Part shown: positions 34,106-42,408 of the stretch, in pieces
Numbering within the stretch: the stretch's first letter is position 1
Layout: each line of letters begins with the position of its first letter
From: Polaromonas sp047303325
Lineage (GTDB): Bacteria > Pseudomonadota > Gammaproteobacteria > Burkholderiales > Burkholderiaceae_C
DNA length: 64,000 bases
Direction of reading: 5' to 3'
Assembly (NCBI RefSeq): GCF_047303325.1
Contig: NZ_JBKBEX010000004.1
Location: 283,707 to 347,706, forward strand
Program-made: the position numbers and the translations under genes
The notes under the pieces: model-generated
Told to the model about the DNA's origin: nothing
Seen by the model: the letters and a program-made list of their open reading frames with translations, nothing else
Database searches by the model: none

Positions 34106-35779
34106 CTAAACCATCTCGATCTTTGCCAGAAAGCCCGAACGCTCCATCACGGCCAGTGGCTGGGCATTGAGCCCTGCAATCACCAGCCGGCCGCCGCGCA
34201 GCACGATGGCCTTGTGCAGTTGCTCCAGCACGTCCAGCCCCGAGGTGTCCAGCGACTGCAGGGACTGAACGTCCAGCCGCACCACCAGGCCCTTGGGCGC
34301 GCTTTCCACCACGCTCAGTATCGGGTCCAGCTTGGCCACCGCACCGAAGAACAGCGAACCGTAGAGCTGGAAGCTCGCCGAGTCCGCGTCGCGCGAGACC
34401 TCGACCACCTGGAACAGGCTGCTCATGCGCCGCACGAAGAGCACGCAGGCCAGGATCAGACCGACCTGCAGCGCCACCGTGAGGTCGAACACCACCGTCA
34501 GGAAAAACGTGCCCAGCATGATGAGGCGGTAGTGGCTGCTGGCCTGGGGCAGGCGGGCGAACTCGCGCCACTCGCCCATGTTCCAGGCCACGTAGAGCAA
34601 TATGCCCGAGAGCACGGCCAGCGGCACATGCACCGCCAGCGGCGCCGCCGCCAGCACGATGAGGGCCAGCGTGAGCGCATGCACCAGGCCCGCGACCGGC
34701 GAGCTGGCGCCGGTTCGCACATTGGTCACGGTGCGGGCAATCGTGCCGGTGGCCGGCATGCCGCCGAAAAAGGGCACGACGAAGTTGGCCACGCCCTGGG
34801 CCATCAGTTCCTGGTTGGGGTCGTGGCGCGGCAGGCCCGAGACCTGGTCGGCCACGCGCGCGCACAGCAGTGACTCCACAGCGCCCAGCATTGCGATGGT
34901 GATGGTGGGCGCCACCAGCAGGCGCACCGTCGCCCATGAAAAGTCGGGCAGGGCAAACGCGGGCAGGGCGCGCGGAATGCCGTGAAAGCGCGTGCCTATG
35001 GTTTCCACCGGCAGGGCCAGGAAATAGGCAAAGGCCGTCAGCGTGACCAGCGCCACGATAGGGCCGGGCATGCGCGAGGCCATGCGCGTGGCGCGCTTGA
35101 GCTGCACACCCTCGACCGCCTGCATGAGCCGGATCAGGCGCATGGTGAAAAAACCGCCCGCAACGCGCGCCTGCGTGCCGAACAGCCGGGGCCAGACGAA
35201 CAGGCCCAGCAGGCTGGCCAGACCCAGGCCCAGCGCATAGGGGTTGAAGCTGTCCAGGTGGCTGCCCAGGACCTTGATCTGCGAAAAAAAATCGGCCGGC
35301 ATCTTGGGCACGACCAAGCCCAGCAAATCCTTGGCCTGCGACAACGCGATCAGCACTGCGATGCCGTTGGTAAAGCCCACCACGATGCTGACCGGCACAT
35401 AGCGCACCAGTGTGCCCAGCTTGAACAGGCCCAGCAGGAACAGCAGCACGCCCGCGCAGGCGGTGGCGATCAGCAGGTTGGCCAGGCCGTAGCGCTCCAG
35501 GATGCCGTAGACAATCACGATAAAGGCGCCGGCGGGGCCGCCTATCTGCACCGCCGAGCCGCCCAGCGCCGAGATCAGTGCGCCGGCGATGATGGCGGTC
35601 CAGATGCCGGCCTCGGGCTTGAGGCCCGATGCGATGGCAAAGGCCATGGCCAGAGGCAAGGCCACGATGCCGACGGTGAGGCCCGCTCCGGCGTCTTTCA
35701 AGAACCGTTCACGCGTGTAGCCGGCGAGTGCTGAAAGCAGGCGGGGGCGAAACGGCGCAAGGTAGGCGGGCAGGTGCAT
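34106..35779 (-). CDS. SulP family inorganic anion transporter with STAS domain
   Basis: A 557-residue inner-membrane transporter. About ten to fourteen hydrophobic segments fill residues 25-430, with the family motifs AGLTVGIVALPLAMAFAIASG and IGGPAGAFIVIVYGI near the N-terminus and FGGMPATGTIARTVTNVRTG in the middle. A cytosolic STAS domain follows (about 455-557), including LDVQSLQSLDTSGLDVLEQL. SulP proteins carry sulfate, bicarbonate or dicarboxylates; the substrate is not evident. ATG 35779 is used; ATG 35833 is an alternative. It converges with the lipoprotein gene. Confidence 0.9.
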   Translation of the reverse strand: MHLPAYLAPFRPRLLSALAGYTRERFLKDAGAGLTVGIVALPLAMAFAIASGLKPEAGIWTAIIAGALISALGGSAVQIGGPAGAFIVIVYGILERYGLANLLIATACAGVLLFLLGLFKLGTLVRYVPVSIVVGFTNGIAVLIALSQAKDLLGLVVPKMPADFFSQIKVLGSHLDSFNPYALGLGLASLLGLFVWPRLFGTQARVAGGFFTMRLIRLMQAVEGVQLKRATRMASRMPGPIVALVTLTAFAYFLALPVETIGTRFHGIPRALPAFALPDFSWATVRLLVAPTITIAMLGAVESLLCARVADQVSGLPRHDPNQELMAQGVANFVVPFFGGMPATGTIARTVTNVRTGASSPVAGLVHALTLALIVLAAAPLAVHVPLAVLSGILLYVAWNMGEWREFARLPQASSHYRLIMLGTFFLTVVFDLTVALQVGLILACVLFVRRMSSLFQVVEVSRDADSASFQLYGSLFFGAVAKLDPILSVVESAPKGLVVRLDVQSLQSLDTSGLDVLEQLHKAIVLRGGRLVIAGLNAQPLAVMERSGFLAKIEMV

Positions 35780-35987
35780 GGGCTTTGATTGTGGTGCCAG
35801 GCATATGCCGCCGAGAAGTCCTTGGCGTGACATTTTTCCATTGCCGGCAATGTAAAGGCTGGTTACAGTGAATAGATGTATTAGGTCAAAGTACTTACTT
35901 TTACAGCCTTTCGCGGACTGGATAAGCTTTGGGGCTTCACGGCACCTGGTTCCTGACTGTCCCAGCGTGCTTTTCCTGGAGAAGTGA

Positions 35988-37790
35988 TTGCCCGGTTTTT
36001 TCGGTTTTTCGTCGATGCCCGGATGGCGCCTGCCGCAGCGGGCGGCCGCTTTGGCGGCGCTGCTGCTGGCACACGCCATGGCTGTGGCGCAAGAACCCCC
36101 CGCTCCCCCGGCAGGGGCGCTTTCCCCCGTCGAGAATCCCGCCGCAAGCCCCGCGGCCATGGTGCCTGCCCCCTTCAAGCCCGGGCGCGGCGTCCTGGGT
36201 GAAGGCCAAGTGCTGGTGGACAGCGCGGGTACCTTCACTTTCGAGCAGGTTCGCAGCAAGTTTGATGCCGGTGAAGGGCGTGCCGTTCAGTCCAGCGAGA
36301 TCATGCCCACCGGGGGCGGGGCGGCACTGTGGTACCGCCTGGCCCTGCCGGCGGTCGCCGCGCCCACGCCGCTGATGCTCACCATTCCCCACCCCAATAT
36401 GGACAGCGTGGACCTCTACCGGCCGGCGCCGGGCGGAGTGTGGCAAGTGGAGCGGTCCGGCGACGCGGTGCCTGTCGCGCAGTGGCCGGTGCGCCATCTG
36501 ACGCCGGCCTTCGAGCTCCTGCTGCAGCCCGGCGAAACCCAGGCCAGCTACCTGAGGGTGGCGCATAACTACCCCATCAGTGTGCCCTGGGAGCTGTCCG
36601 ACCCGGAGAGCTTTCATGAACAGTCCAAGGAGTCGCACCTGTTGCTCGGGGTGTACATCGGGCTGGTCCTGCTGATCGCGCTGATGAGCGCGCTGCACAC
36701 CGCCTCCTGGCGCGACAGCATCCATCTTTTTTTCGCCGGCTACGTGCTGGTGGTGGCCGCTGGCCAGCTGTCATTGACCGGGCTGGCCGGCGAGTTTCTC
36801 TGGCCGGGCAACGCCTGGTGGAATGACAGCGCGCCGGTCGCCCTGACGCTGGCCACCGCCGCGCTGCTGCACCTGTTTTTGCGCCAGATGGTGGTCGACC
36901 GCGACGCGCCCTGGCTGTCGCGCGGCCTGCTGCTGATGACGGTGCTCGGCGCGGGCATTCTCACGGCTTTCCTGGTGATGGGCAACAAGTCCTCCTTCAA
37001 CCTGGCCACGCCTTATTACCTGGGCAGCATGGCTGTCTACCTCAGCGTGGCCGGCTGGTATGTCTGGCGCCGGCCCATGGTCGGCCTGTGGGTGCTGGCC
37101 GCCATGGTCTGCCTGACGGTAGGGTCGATTTTTCCCATCCTGCGCACGCAGGCCATGCTGCCGCTGGGCATCGCCACGCAGTACGGCGCGCAGATAGGGG
37201 CAGCCTTCGAGATTCTGCTGCTGCTGGTGGCCCTGTACCTGCGCAGCCGCGAAAAGCGCGACAACCAGGCCCGTGTCGGTGCCCTCACACGGGTCGACCC
37301 CTTGACCGGGCTGGGCAACCACCGCGTGCTGCTGCAGCGGCTGGACGCCCTGTTGGTGCGCCAGCGGCGCGACCCCGGCGCGGGTGCGGTGATGCGTGTG
37401 CGGCTGGGCAACGCCATCGATATCCGCCAGGACTACGGCATGGAAGCGGCGCAAAGCGCGGTAGTGCAGGCCGGTGCCTGCGTAGCCGGCGTGGCGAGTG
37501 ACGGTGACACTGTGGCACGCCACCGCGACGGCGATTTTTTACTGATCCTGCAGGGCCACCTCAGGCGCGACGAACTCACGCAGATTGCGCAGCGCCTGAT
37601 CGCCCGGGGCCTGGCCGACAGCCCCAGCCTGCCGCCGGGCACCATGCTGCAGTTCAGGATCGCCGTGGCCGAGGCGCCTTTCAACGCGCCCGATGCCGAG
37701 CAGCTGCTGCACGCCATGGGCAACGTGCTCAGGGAGCTGTCGGGCCGCTCCGGCACCGGCTTGCGTTTTATCAACGCGGTGGCCGGCTGA
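35988..37790 (+). CDS. 7TMR-DISM sensor with degenerate GGDEF domain
   Basis: A 600-residue membrane protein. A signal sequence (about 14-34) is followed by a periplasmic 7TMR-DISMED2-like sensor (about 60-205). A seven-helix membrane region (about 220-420) comes next, then a GGDEF-like domain at about 440-595. The domain keeps DPLTGLGNHRVLLQ, typical of diguanylate cyclases, but the catalytic GGDEF signature is replaced by HRDGDF, so c-di-GMP synthesis is unlikely. It may bind nucleotide or act as a receptor only. Start TTG 35988 has GGAG six bases upstream; ATG 36015 is an alternative without one. Confidence 0.82.
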   Translation: MPGFFGFSSMPGWRLPQRAAALAALLLAHAMAVAQEPPAPPAGALSPVENPAASPAAMVPAPFKPGRGVLGEGQVLVDSAGTFTFEQVRSKFDAGEGRAVQSSEIMPTGGGAALWYRLALPAVAAPTPLMLTIPHPNMDSVDLYRPAPGGVWQVERSGDAVPVAQWPVRHLTPAFELLLQPGETQASYLRVAHNYPISVPWELSDPESFHEQSKESHLLLGVYIGLVLLIALMSALHTASWRDSIHLFFAGYVLVVAAGQLSLTGLAGEFLWPGNAWWNDSAPVALTLATAALLHLFLRQMVVDRDAPWLSRGLLLMTVLGAGILTAFLVMGNKSSFNLATPYYLGSMAVYLSVAGWYVWRRPMVGLWVLAAMVCLTVGSIFPILRTQAMLPLGIATQYGAQIGAAFEILLLLVALYLRSREKRDNQARVGALTRVDPLTGLGNHRVLLQRLDALLVRQRRDPGAGAVMRVRLGNAIDIRQDYGMEAAQSAVVQAGACVAGVASDGDTVARHRDGDFLLILQGHLRRDELTQIAQRLIARGLADSPSLPPGTMLQFRIAVAEAPFNAPDAEQLLHAMGNVLRELSGRSGTGLRFINAVAG

Positions 37791-37814
37791 AGCCTGAGGC
37801 CGGCCGCCTTTGGC

Positions 37815-39920
37815 TCAGTGGATGCGCATGCCCGGCGTTGCGCCCGGCAGGGGTTCCAGCACATAAATGCCGGGCTGGGCTTTTTCGTCAGCATGGCTGG
37901 CGGCCAGCACCATGCCTTCGCTGATGCCGAACTTCATTTTTCGCGGCGCCAGGTTGGCCACCAGCACCGTCAGCTTGCCGACCAGGTCCTCGGGTTTGTA
38001 GGCCGAGGCGATGCCGCTGAACACATTGCGCATGCGGCCTTCGCCGGCATCCAGCGTCAGGCGCAGCAGCTTGGTCGAGCCTTCCACCGCCTCGCAGCTG
38101 ACGATTTTGGCAATGCGCAAATCGACCTTGGCGAAGTCGTCGATCGTGATGGCGGGGGCCAAAGCCTCACCGCCCGGCAGGTCCGCGCGCGCGGCCGGCG
38201 CGGCTTCGGCCTGGGGTGGCGGCTCGAACAGCGCGTCGAGCTGCTTGACGTCCACGCGTTGCATCAGGTGCTTGTAATCGCCGATCACGTGCCCCTTGCC
38301 CAGCATGCTGCCCGCGTCCGAAAAATTCAGCGGCTGCACTTTCAGGAAGTCTTCGACCTGCGCGGCCAGGGCGGGCAGCACGGGCTTCAAATAAATCGTC
38401 AGCAGGCGGAAGGCTTCTATGCAGACCGTGCAGACGTCCTGCAGGCGCGCGTCCATGCCGGCCTGCTTGGCGAGTTCCCAGGGCTTGTTCTGGTCCACAT
38501 AGGCGTTGACCCGGTCCGTCAGCAGCATGGTTTCACGCAAGGCCTTGGCGAATTCGCGGCTTTCATAGAGCGGCGCGATCACGTCCTTCGCGGCGCGCAA
38601 GGCATCCAGCAGCGCAGCGCCGTCGGCCGACACCTCGCCGAGCTGGCCGGCAAAGCGCTTGCTGATGAAGCCCGCCGCGCGGCTTGCGATATTGATGTAC
38701 TTGCCCACCAGGTCGCTATTGACGCGGGCCATGAAGTCGTCGGCGTTGAAGTCGATGTCCTCGTTGCGCGCATTGAGCTTGGCGGCCAGGTAGTAGCGCA
38801 GCCATTCGGGGTTCATGCCCAGGCTCAGGTATTTAAGCGGGTCCAGGCCGGTGCCGCGGCTCTTGCTCATCTTCTCGCCGTTGTTCACGGTGAGGAAGCC
38901 GTGCACAAACACGTTGTCGGGCGTCTTGCGGCCGCTGAAGTGCAGCATGGCGGGCCAGAACAGGGTGTGGAAGGTGACGATGTCTTTGCCGATGAAGTGG
39001 ATCTGCTCCAGGTCGGGGTCGGCCATGTAGGCGTCGTAGTTTTCACCACGCTTGCCCAGCAGGTTTTTGAGCGAGGCCAGGTAGCCGACAGGTGCATCCA
39101 GCCACACGTAAAAGTATTTGCCCGGCGCATCGGGGATTTCAATGCCGAAGTAGGGTGCATCGCGGCTGATGTCCCAGTCGCCCAGGCCTTCGCTCTTCGT
39201 GCCGTCGGCGTTGGTCCGGACGGAAAACCACTCCTTGACCTTGTTCGCCACTTCGGGCTGCAGGCGGGGCTTGCCGTTGGCATTGTTGCCGTCAATCCAG
39301 TCTTCCAGAAACTTGACGCTGCGCTCGTCCGACAGTTTGAAGAAAAAATGCTCCGAGCTTTTGAGCACCGGCTTGGCGCCTGACAGGGCTGAATAGGGGT
39401 TGATCAGGTCGGTGGGCGCGTACACGGCGCCGCAGACCTCGCAGTTGTCGCCGTACTGGTCTTTCGAATGGCAATTCGGGCACTCGCCTTTGATAAAGCG
39501 ATCCGGCAGGAACATGTTCTTTTCAGGGTCAAAGAACTGGTCGATGGTCTTGGTTTCAATCAGCGACCCTTGGGCGTTGTCGCGCAGGTCACGGTAAATC
39601 TGCTTTGCCAGTTCGTGGTTTTCCGGCGCGTCGGTCGAATGCCAGTTGTCAAAGCTGATATGAAAGCCGTCCAGGTAGGGCTTGCGGCCCGCGGCGATAT
39701 CGGCCACGAACTGCTGCGGTGTCTTGCCGGCCTTTTCGGCGGCGATCATGATGGGCGCGCCGTGGGTGTCGTCGGCGCCCACGAAGTTCACCGCATGGCC
39801 CTGCATGCGCTGGAAACGCACCCAGATGTCGGCCTGGATGTATTCCATGATGTGGCCGATATGGAAATTGCCGTTGGCATAGGGCAGGGCGGTTGTGACA
39901 AACAGGCGGCGCTGGGACAT
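37815..39920 (-). CDS. metG: Methionyl-tRNA synthetase
   Basis: A 701-residue class I synthetase charging tRNA-Met. The HIGH motif is FHIGHI near residues 18-23 and the KMSKS loop is GEKMSKSRGTGL in the middle. The zinc knuckle has the CPNC and CEVCG pairs, and the catalytic core is of the longer MetG1 type. A C-terminal tRNA-binding (Trbp111-like) domain, about 595-701, starts at DDFAKVDLRIAKIVSCEAVEG. It diverges from apbC, as in many betaproteobacteria. Confidence 0.97.
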   Translation of the reverse strand: MSQRRLFVTTALPYANGNFHIGHIMEYIQADIWVRFQRMQGHAVNFVGADDTHGAPIMIAAEKAGKTPQQFVADIAAGRKPYLDGFHISFDNWHSTDAPENHELAKQIYRDLRDNAQGSLIETKTIDQFFDPEKNMFLPDRFIKGECPNCHSKDQYGDNCEVCGAVYAPTDLINPYSALSGAKPVLKSSEHFFFKLSDERSVKFLEDWIDGNNANGKPRLQPEVANKVKEWFSVRTNADGTKSEGLGDWDISRDAPYFGIEIPDAPGKYFYVWLDAPVGYLASLKNLLGKRGENYDAYMADPDLEQIHFIGKDIVTFHTLFWPAMLHFSGRKTPDNVFVHGFLTVNNGEKMSKSRGTGLDPLKYLSLGMNPEWLRYYLAAKLNARNEDIDFNADDFMARVNSDLVGKYINIASRAAGFISKRFAGQLGEVSADGAALLDALRAAKDVIAPLYESREFAKALRETMLLTDRVNAYVDQNKPWELAKQAGMDARLQDVCTVCIEAFRLLTIYLKPVLPALAAQVEDFLKVQPLNFSDAGSMLGKGHVIGDYKHLMQRVDVKQLDALFEPPPQAEAAPAARADLPGGEALAPAITIDDFAKVDLRIAKIVSCEAVEGSTKLLRLTLDAGEGRMRNVFSGIASAYKPEDLVGKLTVLVANLAPRKMKFGISEGMVLAASHADEKAQPGIYVLEPLPGATPGMRIH

Positions 39921-40098
39921 AGGGATCTTTTTTGGGCTTAATGAGGGCTAACCCGCAATTTTAAGTCGCTTGGCCCTCATGCCGCCCCGCCAAGTCCCCA
40001 TGACCCCAGTGGGCGCCGCCACGGCGTTAGACTTCAGCCCAACCCCCGCCGCCGCCAGAGCGCCGCCCCATTTGACAGATTCAACGGAGTATTTCCCC

Positions 40099-41190
40099 AT
40101 GTCCCTGGACCAACAGGCCGTCCTGAACGCCGTGCAAGCCGTGCTGGATCCCAACACCGGCAAGGACTTTGTCAGCACCAAGGCCCTGAAAAACCTGCAG
40201 ATCAGCGGCAGCGACGTGTCCTTTGACATCGAACTCGGCTACCCGGCCAAAAGCCAGGTCGCCGGCCTGCGCAAAAGCCTGATCGCCGCCGTCAAGGCCG
40301 TGCCCGGCGCCGGCAACGTCTCGGTCAATGTCGCGGTCAAGATTGCCAGCCACGCCGTGCAGCGCGGCGTGCAACTGCTGCCCAACGTCAAGAACATCAT
40401 CGCCGTCGCCTCCGGCAAGGGCGGCGTCGGCAAGAGCACCACCGCCGTCAACCTGGCCCTGGCCCTGGCCGCCGAGGGCGCCAGCGTGGGCCTGCTCGAC
40501 GCCGACATCTACGGCCCCAGCCAGCCCATGATGATGGGCATAGAAGGCCGGCCCGAGAGCGTGGACGGCAAGAACATGGAGCCCATGGAGAACTATGGCA
40601 TCCAGGTCATGTCCATAGGTTTCCTGGTGGCCCAGGACGAGGCCATGATCTGGCGCGGCCCCATGGCCACCCAGGCGCTGGAGCAGCTGCTGCGCCAGAC
40701 CAACTGGAAAGACCTGGATTACCTGATCGTCGACATGCCGCCCGGCACCGGCGACATCCAGCTCACGCTGTCGCAGCGCGTGCCCATGACGGGCGCCGTC
40801 ATCGTCACCACGCCGCAGGACATCGCGCTGCTGGACGCCAAAAAGGGCATCAAGATGTTCGAAAAAGTCGGCGTGCCCATCCTGGGCATCGTCGAGAACA
40901 TGGCGGTGCACATCTGCAGCAACTGCGGCCATGCCGAGCACATCTTCGGCGAGGGCGGCGGCAAAAAAATGGCGGCCGACTACAAGATGGACTACCTGGG
41001 CGCGCTGCCGCTGGACATGCAGATACGCCTGCAGGCCGACAACGGCCGGCCCACCGTGGTGGCCGACCCGGACGGTGAGGTCGCCGGCATCTACAAGGCC
41101 GTGGCGCGCAAGATGGCCGTCACCGTGGCGGCCAAGTCCAAAGACTTCTCCGCCAAGTTCCCGACCATCACCATCAGCAAGAACACCTGA
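40099..41190 (+). CDS. apbC: Mrp/ApbC-type iron-sulfur cluster carrier ATPase
   Basis: A 363-residue P-loop protein that binds and transfers [4Fe-4S] clusters. An N-terminal MIP18-like domain occupies about 1-90. The deviant Walker A loop is ASGKGGVGKSTTAVNLA (about 104-120), and LLDADIYGPSQPMMMG and DMPPGTGDIQLTLSQ are family motifs. The bridging cysteines are in HICSNCGHAEHIFGEGGG. The frame opens earlier, but ATG 40099 is chosen, with GGAG upstream. Its location just before a formate dehydrogenase region dense in iron-sulfur proteins fits its role, though this may be coincidence since mrp beside metG is widespread. Confidence 0.93.
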   Translation: MSLDQQAVLNAVQAVLDPNTGKDFVSTKALKNLQISGSDVSFDIELGYPAKSQVAGLRKSLIAAVKAVPGAGNVSVNVAVKIASHAVQRGVQLLPNVKNIIAVASGKGGVGKSTTAVNLALALAAEGASVGLLDADIYGPSQPMMMGIEGRPESVDGKNMEPMENYGIQVMSIGFLVAQDEAMIWRGPMATQALEQLLRQTNWKDLDYLIVDMPPGTGDIQLTLSQRVPMTGAVIVTTPQDIALLDAKKGIKMFEKVGVPILGIVENMAVHICSNCGHAEHIFGEGGGKKMAADYKMDYLGALPLDMQIRLQADNGRPTVVADPDGEVAGIYKAVARKMAVTVAAKSKDFSAKFPTITISKNT

Positions 41191-41212
41191 AACCGCCCAG
41201 GCGCAGCGCCCC

Positions 41213-42154
41213 ATGAACCTGCTGGCATCCCTGCGTTACCTGGCCGCGCTCGACGAGCACAAACATTTCGGCCGCGCGGCCCAGGCCTGCCACATCACGC
41301 AGCCGGCGCTGTCCAATGCGCTGCGCGCGCTGGAGCGGGAGTTCGGCACCGTCATCGTGCGGCGCGGGCGCAATTTCGAAGGCTTCACGCCCGAAGGCGA
41401 GCGCGTGTTGCTCAGCGCCCAGCGCATGCTGCATGAGCGCGAGCTGCTGCAGCAGGAGCTCGACAGCGGCATCGGCAAGCCGCAGGGGAGCCTGGCCATA
41501 GGGGCAGTGCCCACCGCCATGCCGGTGGCAGCGCGCTTTTGCGCGCTGCTGCAGGCGCGCTACCCGGGCATCTCGCCCACGGTGCGCTCCATGAGTTCCA
41601 ACGAACTGGAGGCGGGCCTGGAAAGCCTGGCGCTGGACATGGGCCTGGGCTACACCGACCGGCTGCGCGCCAACGGGCCCAGCCTGCGCCAGATCAAGCA
41701 GTACACCGAACACTATTTTTTCGTGCGCCGCGCCGCCAAGGCCAGCAAGGACCAGATGCAGATCGGCCCCAAGATCACCTGGGCCGAAGCCGCCAAACAC
41801 CCGCTGTGCCTGCTCACGCGCGACATGCACAACCGCACCATCGTCGACAAGGCCTTCCAGGAAGCCGGCGAGGCCTGCGAGCCCGTCATCCAGACCAACT
41901 CCATCCTCACGCTGGCGCTGTCGGTGGCCGAGGGCAATGTCTGCACGGTCATGCCAGGCGCACTGGTGGGCGCGGTGCGCGGCTACCGCGAACTCGAAGC
42001 CCTGCCCCTGGTCAGCCCCGAGGTGCGCACCACCATAGGCTTTATGGCCCAGGGCGGCGACCCCTCGCGCACCCTCGAAGCCGCCCTGGCCCTGGCCCAG
42101 GACGCCGGCTGGCTGCGCCACGCCGCCGCGCATAGCGGCTTGCTGAGCGTCTAG
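41213..42154 (+). CDS. LysR-family transcriptional regulator, probable formate-locus regulator
   Basis: A 313-residue regulator with an N-terminal winged helix-turn-helix (AAQACHITQPALSNALRALE, about 20-39). An effector-binding domain covers about 90-295. It follows apbC by 22 bp and precedes the transporter and fds genes by 255 bp on the same strand. LysR-type regulators (FdsR-like) commonly sit next to fds operons, so control of the genes downstream is likely. The inverted repeat at 42294-42319 is a candidate binding site. The effector could be formate or an oxalate-related acid; that is inference. Confidence 0.85.
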   Translation: MNLLASLRYLAALDEHKHFGRAAQACHITQPALSNALRALEREFGTVIVRRGRNFEGFTPEGERVLLSAQRMLHERELLQQELDSGIGKPQGSLAIGAVPTAMPVAARFCALLQARYPGISPTVRSMSSNELEAGLESLALDMGLGYTDRLRANGPSLRQIKQYTEHYFFVRRAAKASKDQMQIGPKITWAEAAKHPLCLLTRDMHNRTIVDKAFQEAGEACEPVIQTNSILTLALSVAEGNVCTVMPGALVGAVRGYRELEALPLVSPEVRTTIGFMAQGGDPSRTLEAALALAQDAGWLRHAAAHSGLLSV

Positions 42155-42204
42155 CGCTCCGCTCCACACGTAGAAGGGGGTTCCCCAAATCAGCCGGGGC
42201 CGCG

Positions 42205-42286
42205 GAACCGGCTTTGCCGGGCCGCAGGCGCAGCGGCCCCCTCGGGGGGCAGGGAGCGACACGAAGTGCGCGACCGTGGGGGCCAT
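42205..42286. repeat. Comamonadaceae-type intergenic repeat
   Basis: A GC-rich stretch with a CCCCCTCGGGGGG hairpin (about 42237-42249) followed by GGGAGCGACACGAAGTGCGC and a GTGGGGGCC tail. I recognise this pattern as a dispersed non-coding repeat in Comamonadaceae genomes, usually placed between genes. Within this window it occurs once. It may terminate apbC-LysR transcription and separates it from the formate promoter. Confidence 0.55.
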
Positions 42287-42293
42287 TTAGTTT

Positions 42294-42319
42294 TTGAATC
42301 GACATATGTCCCGATTCAA
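42294..42319. promoter_or_regulatory. Inverted repeat, candidate LysR operator
   Basis: TTGAATCG and CGATTCAA form a perfect 8-bp inverted repeat with a 10-base spacer. The spacer itself contains GACATATGTC (42301-42310), a second palindrome. It lies 90 bp upstream of the transporter start and just after the LysR gene, the standard place and size for a LysR recognition site. TTGACC follows directly at 42321-42326 as a possible -35 element, with no convincing -10 partner. Confidence 0.6.
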
Positions 42320-42408
42320 TTTGACCGTGTTGCCGTGCGGCCGCGACACTTCGCGCACTCGTTCAGGGTGGGAAATACCAATAAGCCATAACACGGAGAT
42401 AAAAAGAC

